Below, piece by piece: positions 9,214 to 18,501 of a stretch of 52,585 bases of DNA. Below the pieces are notes generated by a model. That model was not told where the DNA came from, searched no databases, and saw only the letters and a program-made list of their open reading frames with translations. The stretch is from Mesohalobacter salilacus (GTDB taxonomy: Bacteria; Bacteroidota; Bacteroidia; Flavobacteriales; Flavobacteriaceae): assembly GCA_003931895.1 (NCBI GenBank), contig RRZV01000074.1, positions 1 through 52,585 of the forward strand, read 5' to 3'. How positions within the stretch are numbered: the stretch's first letter is position 1; each line of letters starts with the position of its first letter. Made by a program: the position numbers and the translations under genes.

Positions 9214-11527
9214 ACAAAAACTATATCCACTCATTAGCATAATTGTTTTTGTATTTAGTATCTGGTATGTCTTTTATGATTTTTCACCGCAGTATTCAAC
9301 TGATTTTAATTCAAAAAAAGAGGAGTTTTCTACTGATCGCGCTTTTAAACATGTTGAAGCTTTAGCCAAAAACGAGCATTATGTTGGTTCACCTAAACAT
9401 AGTTATACAAGGAATTACATTGTCAATCAATTAGAAAAACTTGGCCTAAAAGTTCATACACAACAAAACTACAGCCTTAACCAGTATGGCGAATTTAGTA
9501 TTCCAGAAAATATTCTAGCAAAAATTGAAGGCTCAAACCCAAAAGCTAAAGCTTTACTGCTAATGTCTCACTACGACTCTGAACCACATTCCTCTTTTGG
9601 AGCAAGTGATGCAGCAAGTGGAGTAGCCACAATAATTGAGTCTGTAAGAGCCTTTTTAGCCTCAAATAAGGTTCCAGAAAACGATATTATAATATGCTTT
9701 ACAGATGCTGAAGAAGTTGGTCTTCTTGGTGCAAATCTATTTGTGGACAAGCACCCGTGGGCAAAAAATGTTGGTTTAGTCCTCAATTTTGAATCTCGAG
9801 GTAGTGGTGGACCGAGCAATATGATTATCGAAACCAATCACGGCAATTCTAAAATGATTGAAGCCTTTGCCGAATCTGAGCTCAAACACCCTATGGCAAC
9901 TTCACTTATGTATAGTGTTTATAAAATGTTGCCAAACGATACAGACTCAACTGTATTTAGAGAAAAGGCAGATATTCCTAGCTTTTTCTTTGCCTTTATT
10001 GACGACCATTTTGATTATCACACCGCCTTAGACACTCCTAATCGATTAGATAAAAACTCTCTGTCTCATCAAGGAGAGTATGCTTTTAACCTCTTAAAAC
10101 ATTTTAGCCAAATCTCTTTAAACGATAACCTTAAGAGCAATTCAGAAATGGTTTATTTCAACTTACCTGAATTGGGTATGTTTTATTATCCATTTGATTG
10201 GAAGTGGTGGATATATGCGGCCAATGTTATTCTTTTCTTAGTCGTTCTGTTTCTTGGTTTTAAATCTAAATCCATTAATAGGCGTGAAATATTTTTAGGC
10301 TTTATGCCATTTTTTATTTCGCTTTTAAGTGCGTTTGTTTTAGGTTATTTCGGATGGAAAGTCCTGTTTTGGATATATCCTGAATATTCTGAAATTTTAC
10401 AAGGATTTCCATACAATGGACACAATTATATTTTTGCATTTGTATGTCTATCTCTCTGGTTAACATTTATAATTTATAGACGATTTCAAAAAAAACTAAA
10501 TCCCCACAATGCTTTATTTGCTCCTCTCATTTTTTGGTTCACCATATGTGCTCTGATAAACGTTTATTTGCCAGGGGCTTCTTACTTTATTCTCCCAGTT
10601 GGATTTGGAATCATAGCATTTGCCATGGCTACTTTTAAAGAAATTCCAAACCTATTTGTAGTTTGGTTTTTGAGCCTCCCATGTATTGGGCTTATCATTC
10701 CATTAATACAGTTTTTCCCTGTTGGATTAGGTTTAAATATGATAGTCATATCTACGATGTTCTGTGTTTTAATATTTGGCCTTTTATACAGTTTTATTGG
10801 TTACTTACCGTTTAAGAAAACAATAGGAATTATATTTTTCCTTTTAGGTGTAGCCTTCCTTATTGTAGCTCATGTTAATTCAGATTTTAATAAATCACAA
10901 CCTAAACCTAATAGTTTAGTTTATCTGCTCGACAAAACTAATCAAAAAGCCTATTGGAATACTTATGACAATAGCCTAGACAGCTGGAATAAGAGATTCT
11001 TTGAAGACACAATTGATTCAGAAAAAATTGTGTTACAAAGTAAATATTCAACAGGCTTTATCTATACTTCAAATGCAGATTATATAAATTTTGAAAACGC
11101 TGATTATGATATCACAATCGATACTTTAGACAATAATTATGCAAAAGTCAAACTAAAAATTACTCCAAACTCCCCTACCAAAAGAATTGAACTTTATATG
11201 AATAAAGACTATAATTTTAAATCGTTTAAAGTCAACCGCCAAGAAGCAGATAGTCTAAAAATTGATGGTAAAAACTATCATATATTTAAAGCAAGGTTTT
11301 GGCCGAGACTACTCACTTATCATGTCGTAAATCAAGAGGACCTCAATATAGAGTTTGTGAGTAAATTACCAATACCAAAGTTAGAAATTTACGAAAGCCG
11401 TTTTGACCTTTTAAAAAACGATAAATTAAAAGTGCCAAAACGTTCACCAAAAATGATTCCAAAGCCCTTTGTGGTTAACGATGCCATTATTGTCAAAAGT
11501 ATCATAGATTTTGAAAACACCAAATAA
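9206..11527 (+). CDS. M28 family metallopeptidase with C-terminal multi-spanning membrane domain
   Basis: A 773-residue protein: an N-terminal membrane anchor (residues ~7-23), then an M28 zinc aminopeptidase domain (~45-310). The di-zinc ligands and catalytic residues can be followed: H122 (MSHYDS), D135 (GASDAASG), E169/E170 (TDAEEVGLLG), E196 (NFESRG) and H272 (DYHTALDTPNR). About eight hydrophobic segments fill ~340-570, and a C-terminal soluble beta-rich domain of ~200 residues follows. This is the Fxna/ER metalloprotease-like layout found in many Bacteroidota, with the catalytic domain probably in the periplasm. It should trim N-terminal residues from peptides. It overlaps the upstream zinc-ribbon gene and the downstream SDR gene. 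Confidence 0.9.
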   Translation: MIRQKLYPLISIIVFVFSIWYVFYDFSPQYSTDFNSKKEEFSTDRAFKHVEALAKNEHYVGSPKHSYTRNYIVNQLEKLGLKVHTQQNYSLNQYGEFSIPENILAKIEGSNPKAKALLLMSHYDSEPHSSFGASDAASGVATIIESVRAFLASNKVPENDIIICFTDAEEVGLLGANLFVDKHPWAKNVGLVLNFESRGSGGPSNMIIETNHGNSKMIEAFAESELKHPMATSLMYSVYKMLPNDTDSTVFREKADIPSFFFAFIDDHFDYHTALDTPNRLDKNSLSHQGEYAFNLLKHFSQISLNDNLKSNSEMVYFNLPELGMFYYPFDWKWWIYAANVILFLVVLFLGFKSKSINRREIFLGFMPFFISLLSAFVLGYFGWKVLFWIYPEYSEILQGFPYNGHNYIFAFVCLSLWLTFIIYRRFQKKLNPHNALFAPLIFWFTICALINVYLPGASYFILPVGFGIIAFAMATFKEIPNLFVVWFLSLPCIGLIIPLIQFFPVGLGLNMIVISTMFCVLIFGLLYSFIGYLPFKKTIGIIFFLLGVAFLIVAHVNSDFNKSQPKPNSLVYLLDKTNQKAYWNTYDNSLDSWNKRFFEDTIDSEKIVLQSKYSTGFIYTSNADYINFENADYDITIDTLDNNYAKVKLKITPNSPTKRIELYMNKDYNFKSFKVNRQEADSLKIDGKNYHIFKARFWPRLLTYHVVNQEDLNIEFVSKLPIPKLEIYESRFDLLKNDKLKVPKRSPKMIPKPFVVNDAIIVKSIIDFENTK

Positions 11528-12335
11528 TTGTACTGTTGGCATTCTTGGTTGTGGCTGGCTTGGTCAAGCCTTGGCAAAGAAATTAGTTTCCAAATCATAC
11601 AAGGTGAGAGGAACAACCACCCAAAATGAAAACCTAAAAACACTAGAAAAAATAGGCATTGACTCCTTTAAAATTGAAATCTACTCAGACCATGTCAAAG
11701 GAAACTTAAAATCTTTCTTAAAAAACCTTGATGTTTTAATCATTGCTATACCACCAAAACTACGTCAAACAAAAGATAGCCTAAAAAAAGGGCTTGAATA
11801 TATTTTTAAAACTAATGAGTTTTCAACTCTAAAAAACCTGATTCATATAAGCTCGACAGGTGTTTTTGCCGATGGAAAAAATAAATTTTACAATGAAAAC
11901 TCCATGCCGAATAATAAGAGCTCTAGAGGTGAATATCTAAAAAATTTAGAGGCGTTAGTGTTAGAACAAAAACAAATTCAAAATATTAATATTCTAAGAT
12001 TAGGCGGACTTGTAGAGTACGGCGGAAGACATCCTATCCATTATTTGAGTGGTAAAACAGAAGTTTCAAACCCAAAAGCACCCATAAACCTTATTGAAAA
12101 GGAAGACGCTGTCAACATAATTGTAAAAATTATTGAAAATAAACCTACTGTTCAAAAATATTTTCACGGTGTTTACCCCAAACATACTGAAAGAGAAACT
12201 TATTACACTGATAAAGCAACAGAACTAAAAATCAAGCCCCCTAGTTTTGAGAAACCAAGTCTAAATGAAGGAAAAATTATAAAGTCTGAAATTACGCAAA
12301 ACCTTTTAGAGTTTAAATATTCAAATCAGCCTTGA
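11511..12335 (+). CDS. NAD(P)-binding Rossmann-fold protein (extended SDR/YeeZ-like)
   Basis: A 274-residue soluble protein with an N-terminal dinucleotide-binding motif (VGILGCGWLGQALAKKL), a 'LIHISSTGVFAD' segment typical of epimerase-like SDRs (Ser-Thr-Gly-Val-Tyr-type motif with Phe in place of Tyr) and 'NILRLGGLVEYGGRHP'. It resembles the YeeZ-type NAD-dependent epimerase-like group, whose substrate is unknown. No ATG lies before the Rossmann motif, so translation probably starts at TTG 11511 inside the last codons of the M28 gene, an overlap of 17 bp that suggests translational coupling. It converges on the DUF3187-like gene with only 9 bp between stops. Confidence 0.78.
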   Translation: MKTPNNCTVGILGCGWLGQALAKKLVSKSYKVRGTTTQNENLKTLEKIGIDSFKIEIYSDHVKGNLKSFLKNLDVLIIAIPPKLRQTKDSLKKGLEYIFKTNEFSTLKNLIHISSTGVFADGKNKFYNENSMPNNKSSRGEYLKNLEALVLEQKQIQNINILRLGGLVEYGGRHPIHYLSGKTEVSNPKAPINLIEKEDAVNIIVKIIENKPTVQKYFHGVYPKHTERETYYTDKATELKIKPPSFEKPSLNEGKIIKSEITQNLLEFKYSNQP

Positions 12336-12344
12336 GCGTTAAGT

Positions 12345-13556
12345 TTAAAAAGAGATGACGTAACCTATACCAGTTTGTAAGTCGGGATTATTATTAAGCC
12401 GCAAATCTTGTTGCAAATAAATTCTAAAGCTATTTTTTTCAGTAAAAGCATAAAAAAAAGTCCAGTAATTATTATTTCTATACAAATGTGATGCCCTGTG
12501 GTGCCACGTACGGTCGGCTAGATCATTTCTAAACAATATGCTATAGTCAAATTCATCTGGGTTATGATATGAGGTTTGCAAATAAAAATCAATACCAAAA
12601 CTATGCATTTGATTGCTTTTATTGATAATATTAAAACTAAACGCAGTCTCAAGGTTATAAAAATAATTTTGAGTTGCAAATTGTATATTGTTATCAGAAA
12701 ACGAGGCTGTATTCAAATCTAAGTAGCCAATACCTATTCCCAGTTGAAAAAAATGCCTGTCATCTAAGTCAAATATTCTAATCGCATTTGCAGTAAAACC
12801 AAGATCTAAAGATTTATTGTATGGTGATAAATTAAAGCCTGTATGCAAGCCGAGGTTTAAAGAAAAGCCAAAAGGAGAAAGATTTTTTAAATAATGTGTA
12901 TAGTTGATCTTTAATCCTCCAAAAAGCACGTCATTTTTATTAATTTCCATCACGCGACCTTGTCTGTCTTTATAAAATATTTTAGCTTGGTTTAAACCAA
13001 ATTCTCTTCTTTGAAACGGGTCTTCACCGCCAGCAATATTAGAGTGAAACCCTTCAATAAAATCATCTCCAGTCAAAAAGCTAAATGGAAACTTCCCTTC
13101 GGTTAGCATAAATGACCTCAACTCAATTCCTAATTGGTTTTGTTGATCTAAAGGGATTTTTAAGTTTGCTTTTAAACCTTTAATGACCCCGTCATAAGCG
13201 ATTTTAAAATTGTCTGTAGATCTTGCAAAGTTTTCGTCATTTCGGTCTACTACAGACTCTCTAGTATGCCAAGGAAAAGCAGAAACTTTATTCCTTAATT
13301 CAGCTGTGTTAGGTATAAAATTTTCAACAGGTTGACCCCAAACATTCGCACTTTGGTGGTCTACTTGAAGGCTAGTTTTATCAATTGATTGATTACTAAA
13401 ATTAGCTTCAAGTCTAGATATAAATATTCCAAAAACATGAGTTGATAAAATTGAAGGCTTTTGAATTGAATGTTTAGCAGAAAGACTGTCTTGAGCATTT
13501 AATTCTAAAATAAAAAGTGAAGCGATAAGAGTTATAAAAACTCTACGATTAATCAT
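12345..13556 (-). CDS. DUF3187-like outer-membrane beta-barrel protein
   Basis: I chose the ATG at 13556 rather than 13583 because it opens a signal peptide (MINRRVFITLIASLFILELNAQ). The mature ~380 residues alternate in the manner of an outer-membrane barrel and end in an aromatic strand (LQTGIGYVISF). A segment near the middle (FLTGDDFIEGFHSN ... DPFQRREFG) resembles the DUF3187 family, proposed outer-membrane barrels of unknown role. The gene stands alone on the minus strand between the convergent SDR gene and the divergent S9 peptidase. Barrel character is well supported; the DUF3187 name is less certain. Confidence 0.65.
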   Translation of the reverse strand: MINRRVFITLIASLFILELNAQDSLSAKHSIQKPSILSTHVFGIFISRLEANFSNQSIDKTSLQVDHQSANVWGQPVENFIPNTAELRNKVSAFPWHTRESVVDRNDENFARSTDNFKIAYDGVIKGLKANLKIPLDQQNQLGIELRSFMLTEGKFPFSFLTGDDFIEGFHSNIAGGEDPFQRREFGLNQAKIFYKDRQGRVMEINKNDVLFGGLKINYTHYLKNLSPFGFSLNLGLHTGFNLSPYNKSLDLGFTANAIRIFDLDDRHFFQLGIGIGYLDLNTASFSDNNIQFATQNYFYNLETAFSFNIINKSNQMHSFGIDFYLQTSYHNPDEFDYSILFRNDLADRTWHHRASHLYRNNNYWTFFYAFTEKNSFRIYLQQDLRLNNNPDLQTGIGYVISF

Positions 13557-13743
13557 TTTAAGACATAAAAAATTTACTTTCAATAGAGCTTATAATTATT
13601 GTTTGAACTTAAAATTACTTTATTAAACCCGCAAATATTTAAATTAAATGGATTAAAACCTAAATAAACTAAGTTTTTAAAGTTATGAATCAATGCCGTT
13701 TGATGTTTTTTTAGTAAAATTGAAGTCTCAAACTTATATTTCT

Positions 13744-15918
13744 ATGAAAAATCTCAAGATTTTTAGTATTTGTTTTATTATTTTTTCAAATGTTTTCGCT
13801 CAAGATAAAAAGATTACGCTCGAAGAAATCTGGTCAGGTACTTTTTCTCAAGAACGCTTACAATCTCTCCAATCTTTAAATAACGGACAATCTTATGTCG
13901 TTCAAGATTACAACCGAGCCAAAGGCGAAATGCGTGTTGATATTTTTGATTATAAGTCGGGGCAGAAAACAGGAGAACTTCTCAATAGTGGTAAAATTGA
14001 TGGCTTAAATTTTTTCCAAACCTTTAGCCTAAGTAAAGATGAAACTCAAGCTATACTTGGAGTGCAAATTGAGTCAATTTACAGATACTCGGTCAAAGGC
14101 CAATATTATATTTATGATATTGAAAACAGTGAGTTGACTGAAATCGATAAAGATAAAATTCAAGAACCCCATTTTTCTCCAGACAACTCTCAAGTGGCTT
14201 TTGTGAAAAACAACAATTTATTTATTAAAAACTTAAACAATAGTTCCACAACACAAGTCACCGATGATGGAGAAAAAAACAAAATCATCAATGGTTTAAC
14301 AGACTGGGTTTACGAAGAAGAATTTGCTTTTGTCAAAGCTTTTGAATGGAGTCCTGATGGAAAATACCTCGCTTATTTAAAATTTGATGAGTCTGAAGTT
14401 CCAGAATTTTCTATGGATGTTTATGGCACTTATGGCAATGATTTATATCCAAAACAAGAGGTTTTTAAATATCCTAAAGCAGGCGAAAACAATGCAGAAG
14501 TGTCACTTCATATGTATGATGTGAATACAGGAAATTCAACTGAAATAGATTTAGGCGAATATCACTATATTCCAAGGTTGAAATGGAGCCAAAAAAATAA
14601 CTTGTTGTCCGTTCAAACCACTAATAGACATCAAAATGAACTGAAATTGCATTTGGTTAATACTGCTGATTTTTCAGTCAAAACTATACTTACCGCAACG
14701 GATAAAGCCTATGTTGATGTTGATGATGATTTAACCTTTTTAGATGACAATTCATTTATTTGGACCAGCGAACAAGATGGTTGGAACCATATTTATCATT
14801 ACAGTGAAAGCGGAAAACTCATCAACCAAGTCACTGATGGTAACTGGGAAGTCACCAATTACTACGGCTATAATTCAAAAACAAAACGTATTTTTTACCA
14901 AAGTACAGAAACAGGCAGCGTTAACCGCGCCGTGTACAGCATCAAAATTAATGGGAAGTCTAAAACAGCTCTTGCTGATGACTACGGAACAAATTCAGCC
15001 GACTTTAGTGCTGATTTCAGTTATTTCATCAACACGTTTAGCAATGTAGAAATGCCAAGACGGTTTACCCTTCACGATGCTAAAAATGGTAAATTACTTA
15101 GAAAAATTAAAGACAATCAAAAGCTCTTAAATAAATTAGAAGCCTACAATTTATCCGAAAAAGAACTCAGCACTATAGAAATCAACGGCAATGAACTCAA
15201 TATGTGGATGATTAAACCTAAAGATTTTGATCCTTCAAAAACCTATCCGTTACTGATGTATCAATATTCTGGTCCGGGTTCGCAATCGGTGTCCAACAGT
15301 TTTTTTGGCACTAATGATTATTGGTATCAAATGCTCGCTGACAAAGGTTATATCATAGCTTGCGTCGATGGACGTGGCACAGGTTACAAAGGCAGAGACT
15401 TCAAAAAAATTACCCAACTTCAACTCGGTAAATATGAACTTGAAGATCAAGTTGACGCTGCTAAAAAATTAGGTCTAGAACCTTATATTGATGCGGATAG
15501 AATTGGCATTTGGGGTTGGAGTTATGGTGGCTTTATGTCGTCTAATGCCATTTTTCAAGCTAACGATGTCTTTAGCTTTGCTATTGCCGTAGCACCTGTC
15601 ACCAGCTGGCGATTTTACGATACCATCTACACCGAGCGCTACATGACAACACCACAGGAAAACGCGTCAGGTTATGATGATAATTCGCCCATTACACACG
15701 TTGATAAGTTTGAAAAAGGCGATTATTTACTCGTCCATGGCAGTGCAGATGATAACGTTCACGTGCAAAATACTATGCAACTCATAGAAGCTTTAGTGCA
15801 AGCCAATAAACAATTTGACTGGCGGATTTACCCTGATAAAAACCACGGCATTTATGGTGGCAACACCAGACTGCATTTATATAACGTAATGACGGATTTT
15901 ATTTTGGAAAAACTTTAA
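13744..15918 (+). CDS. Dipeptidyl peptidase IV-type S9 serine peptidase
   Basis: The ATG at 13744 gives a signal peptide (MKNLKIFSICFIIFSNVFAQ) and is preferred over 13693. Residues ~25-460 form the DPP IV N-terminal beta-propeller, including the double-Glu loop 'DWVYEEEF' that clamps the substrate amino terminus. The alpha/beta-hydrolase domain follows with Ser593 in GWSYGG, Asp670 in GSADDNVH and His701 in NHGI, the complete triad. The enzyme should release X-Pro/X-Ala dipeptides in the periplasm. Two POT-family peptide transporters lie downstream, so digestion and uptake are probably linked. Between them sits a small gene pair that looks inserted (15926-16604). Confidence 0.94.
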   Translation: MKNLKIFSICFIIFSNVFAQDKKITLEEIWSGTFSQERLQSLQSLNNGQSYVVQDYNRAKGEMRVDIFDYKSGQKTGELLNSGKIDGLNFFQTFSLSKDETQAILGVQIESIYRYSVKGQYYIYDIENSELTEIDKDKIQEPHFSPDNSQVAFVKNNNLFIKNLNNSSTTQVTDDGEKNKIINGLTDWVYEEEFAFVKAFEWSPDGKYLAYLKFDESEVPEFSMDVYGTYGNDLYPKQEVFKYPKAGENNAEVSLHMYDVNTGNSTEIDLGEYHYIPRLKWSQKNNLLSVQTTNRHQNELKLHLVNTADFSVKTILTATDKAYVDVDDDLTFLDDNSFIWTSEQDGWNHIYHYSESGKLINQVTDGNWEVTNYYGYNSKTKRIFYQSTETGSVNRAVYSIKINGKSKTALADDYGTNSADFSADFSYFINTFSNVEMPRRFTLHDAKNGKLLRKIKDNQKLLNKLEAYNLSEKELSTIEINGNELNMWMIKPKDFDPSKTYPLLMYQYSGPGSQSVSNSFFGTNDYWYQMLADKGYIIACVDGRGTGYKGRDFKKITQLQLGKYELEDQVDAAKKLGLEPYIDADRIGIWGWSYGGFMSSNAIFQANDVFSFAIAVAPVTSWRFYDTIYTERYMTTPQENASGYDDNSPITHVDKFEKGDYLLVHGSADDNVHVQNTMQLIEALVQANKQFDWRIYPDKNHGIYGGNTRLHLYNVMTDFILEKL

Positions 15919-15925
15919 TTTAAAA

Positions 15926-16141
15926 ATGGAGGTTAAATTTCAAACTAAAGCGGAAAGCAAAAAACAACAACAGGAAGAATTTTTAAAACTTTCTGGCGGA
16001 GAACGCTTTTTAAAGTTTTTGGAATTATCAAGACGGGTCAACAAGCTGTTTCCGCCAAAAAATCCATTGAGTTTTGAAGAACGATATAAAGGTAATTTTC
16101 TTTTAATCCATAAGGATTTACAACATGATGAAATGGGGTGA
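15926..16141 (+). CDS. Small charged helical protein, probable partner of the nucleotidyltransferase
   Basis: A 71-residue protein rich in Lys, Glu and Gln at the N-terminus (KAESKKQQQEEFLKL) and predicted mostly helical. It starts 7 bp after the S9 peptidase stop and overlaps the next gene by 17 bp. No named domain is recognised. The overlapping small-gene/nucleotidyltransferase arrangement resembles antitoxin-toxin or antitoxin-like pairs. The fragment 'GGERFLKFLELSRRV' looks like proteins found ahead of DUF6036-type nucleotidyltransferases in other Bacteroidota; this is recollection, not a search result. Confidence 0.6.
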   Translation: MEVKFQTKAESKKQQQEEFLKLSGGERFLKFLELSRRVNKLFPPKNPLSFEERYKGNFLLIHKDLQHDEMG

Positions 16142-16604
16142 AAATATTGAAAAGTTTATTAAACTCGCCAATAAACATCAAGTTAAGATGATCATGGTTG
16201 GCGGTGGTGCAGTAAACTTTCACGGTTATCAAAGACACTCCGCAGATGTAGATTTTTGGATAGATGTTAATCCGCAGAATATGGAAAAGTTAAAAGATGT
16301 TTTTAATGAAATGGGATATGAGATTGAAAAATTTCCAGATAAAGTGACGGCTAAAATGCAGAATATTTCCATAAAATTTTCGCCTTATGATTTAGATTTA
16401 GAATTGATCACAAGATTTTCCATCAATAAAACATTTGATGAAGCTTATCTTGAAAGCGAAGAAGAAAATATTAAAGGTGAAAAGTTATTGAGATGGAAAG
16501 TTTTGAGCTTTGATGACCTAATTACAAGCAAGACAAAATCATCTCGACCTAAGGACCTTTTAGATGTTCAACAATTAAATTTAAAAAATAACAACAAAAC
16601 ATAA
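16125..16604 (+). CDS. Nucleotidyltransferase-fold protein (DUF6036/AbiEii-like)
   Basis: A 159-residue protein with a minimal nucleotidyltransferase core: 'MIMVGGGAVNFHGYQRHSADVDFWI' contains a Gly-rich segment and the Asp-x-Asp metal pair (ADVDF), and 'DLDLELITRF' provides the third acidic strand. The C-terminal 'KVLSFDDLITSKTKSSRPKDLLDVQQL' is the helix typical of AbiEii/DUF6036-type NTases, where a Lys and 'RPKD..D...L' close the fold. Such proteins include toxin components that modify tRNA and orphan regulators. Starts at 16125 and 16128 are equally possible. The pair lies between the S9 peptidase and the POT transporters, and the POT gene begins 2 bp after this stop, so it is transcribed with them. 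Confidence 0.75.
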   Translation: MMKWGENIEKFIKLANKHQVKMIMVGGGAVNFHGYQRHSADVDFWIDVNPQNMEKLKDVFNEMGYEIEKFPDKVTAKMQNISIKFSPYDLDLELITRFSINKTFDEAYLESEEENIKGEKLLRWKVLSFDDLITSKTKSSRPKDLLDVQQLNLKNNNKT

Positions 16605-16606
16605 AC

Positions 16607-18487
16607 ATGACGACAAAACCAGCACACCAAAAAGAACTTTTCGGTCATCCTACCGGACTTTATATCTTATTTTTTACAGAATTATGGGAGCGTTTTTCAT
16701 ATTATGGAATGCGTGCAATTTTAACCCTTTATATGCTGGCTAAGGTCAGTGATGAGAATCCTGGCTTAGGTTGGGACGAAGGGAAAGCTTTAGCTATTTA
16801 TGGTTGGTACACCATGTTGGTTTATGTCGCGTCCATCCCTGGCGGAATCATTGCCGATAAAATTCTCGGCCAACGCAAGTCTGTCATGGTCGGTGGTTGG
16901 CTACTCGTCGCAGGACACGGTGTGTTGTCAATCGAACAAGATTGGGCGTTTTATACAGGACTATTGCTAATTGTACTCGGTGTTGGGATGCTCAAACCGA
17001 ATATCTCGACCATGGTTGGAGGGCTTTATAAAGAAGGCGACCCGAGGCGAGATAAAGGTTTTTCTATATTTTATATCGGTATTAATGTTGGTGCAGCTGT
17101 GGCTGGAATTTTAGTCGGTTGGGTCGCCGCAGAATACGGGTGGCATTATGGCTTTGGTCTTGCAGCAGTAGGTATGGTCGTAGGCCAATTGGTTTATGTT
17201 TATGGCACACGATTTTTAACCCATGTTGGCAACAAACCTTCAAAAGAAATAGCAAGTGACAACGATGTGTCACTCAATCAAATTTTCAGTCAAATGTTTA
17301 GCACTAAAAACACATTACTGTTAATTGTAGTTTTAGCTTTGGTCTCTGTATTTGTACCCCTTAATTTTATGGAAACTGAAGTTCCAGCGTATATTGTTTT
17401 CTTCTTGTTTTTAACCCTTGTTGTTGGGTTTATGATGACGGTTTATCAGGACTTAGAATCTAAAATTCAAAAAGATCGTTATATCGTTTTGCTTTTATCT
17501 TTCCTTATCGTTATCGTCTTTTGGGGCGCCTTTGAACAAGCAGGAGGATTACTGAATATCTATGCACAGCAAAAAACAGATAGAGTTGTTGGCGGTTGGG
17601 AAGTGCCCGCTGCATTTTTACAATCTATGAATCCCATTTACATTATACTTTTTGGTCTTCCAGTAGCTATTTTTTGGCAATGGATTAAAAACAAAGGCAA
17701 AGAAGCTTCGTCTATTTTTAAAATGGCGGTCGGAGTTATTATTATGGGACTCGGTTTTGTGTTTATGGTTTTTGCCACTCAACAATATGCCAGCGAAGGT
17801 GAGTCGGCTATTTATTGGTTATTATTTGCGTATTTGTTACACACCATTGGCGAGCTTTCTGCTTCACCAGTAGCTTTGTCGTTTATCACAAAATTAGCCC
17901 CAGTCAAATACGGCGCTTTAATGATGGGTGTATATTTTGCTGCAACAGGACTCGGTAATAAAGTTGCCGGTATTATTGGAGAATCTTCGCAAGCGGAACC
18001 TATTAGAATTGAACTAAGTGCATCAGCTGATGAAGTCAAACCTTTACTCTTAGAAAATCAAACTGATAGTATTTTTGCTAAAAACAAAGCCTTTACTATT
18101 GAAACCCAAGCTTATCTCAAAAATGATGAGTTTGTGTTTGAAAACAATAAAATTTCATCAATTTTTAAGTTTAATGAAAACAAATATCAAGACGAATTTG
18201 TAAGCAGGCTAAAAGACTATAATGCCAGTTCAAACGAATCTTTAAAAGTATTTTTAAACTTCGATTACAAAGATGATAAATATAACGGTCAATTGGTTGT
18301 AGACCAATTTCAAACCGATCTTGAATTTAGAACCTTTGCAGGAATAACGATTTTCTGTGTTATTTTTGGTGTTTTGGTCATTCTACTTATAAAACCTTTA
18401 AAACGTTTAACTCACGGCGCAGAAGACAAAGAAATTGAAGGTTTAGAACAAGAGGGTTTTGAAATCGCCGATGATGAAATTAAATAA
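16607..18487 (+). CDS. POT/PTR family proton-dependent peptide transporter with periplasmic insert
   Basis: A 626-residue inner-membrane protein of the major facilitator superfamily. The family signature is clear (FFTELWERFSYYGMRAIL, an ExxERF motif used in proton coupling), as is the second POT signature near 'GINVGAAVAGILVGWVA'. About 14 hydrophobic helices are seen. Between the last two there is a ~130-residue polar segment (about residues 465-590), longer than in classical POTs and probably periplasmic; the C-terminal tail is acidic. It should import di- and tripeptides, such as the products of the S9 peptidase upstream. It is followed 14 bp later by a second POT gene. Confidence 0.93.
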   Translation: MTTKPAHQKELFGHPTGLYILFFTELWERFSYYGMRAILTLYMLAKVSDENPGLGWDEGKALAIYGWYTMLVYVASIPGGIIADKILGQRKSVMVGGWLLVAGHGVLSIEQDWAFYTGLLLIVLGVGMLKPNISTMVGGLYKEGDPRRDKGFSIFYIGINVGAAVAGILVGWVAAEYGWHYGFGLAAVGMVVGQLVYVYGTRFLTHVGNKPSKEIASDNDVSLNQIFSQMFSTKNTLLLIVVLALVSVFVPLNFMETEVPAYIVFFLFLTLVVGFMMTVYQDLESKIQKDRYIVLLLSFLIVIVFWGAFEQAGGLLNIYAQQKTDRVVGGWEVPAAFLQSMNPIYIILFGLPVAIFWQWIKNKGKEASSIFKMAVGVIIMGLGFVFMVFATQQYASEGESAIYWLLFAYLLHTIGELSASPVALSFITKLAPVKYGALMMGVYFAATGLGNKVAGIIGESSQAEPIRIELSASADEVKPLLLENQTDSIFAKNKAFTIETQAYLKNDEFVFENNKISSIFKFNENKYQDEFVSRLKDYNASSNESLKVFLNFDYKDDKYNGQLVVDQFQTDLEFRTFAGITIFCVIFGVLVILLIKPLKRLTHGAEDKEIEGLEQEGFEIADDEIK

Positions 18488-18501
18488 AAACCTATAAACT
18501 C

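Noticed and set aside
13699-13722. Promoter for the S9 peptidase gene (TTTG ... TAAAATTG)
   Set aside because: The spacing between the two boxes is only 12 bp and the -7 match is imperfect.
14744-15049. Overlapping 101-residue frame inside the S9 peptidase gene
   Set aside because: It is a shadow frame; the S9 frame carries clear family sequence through the same region.
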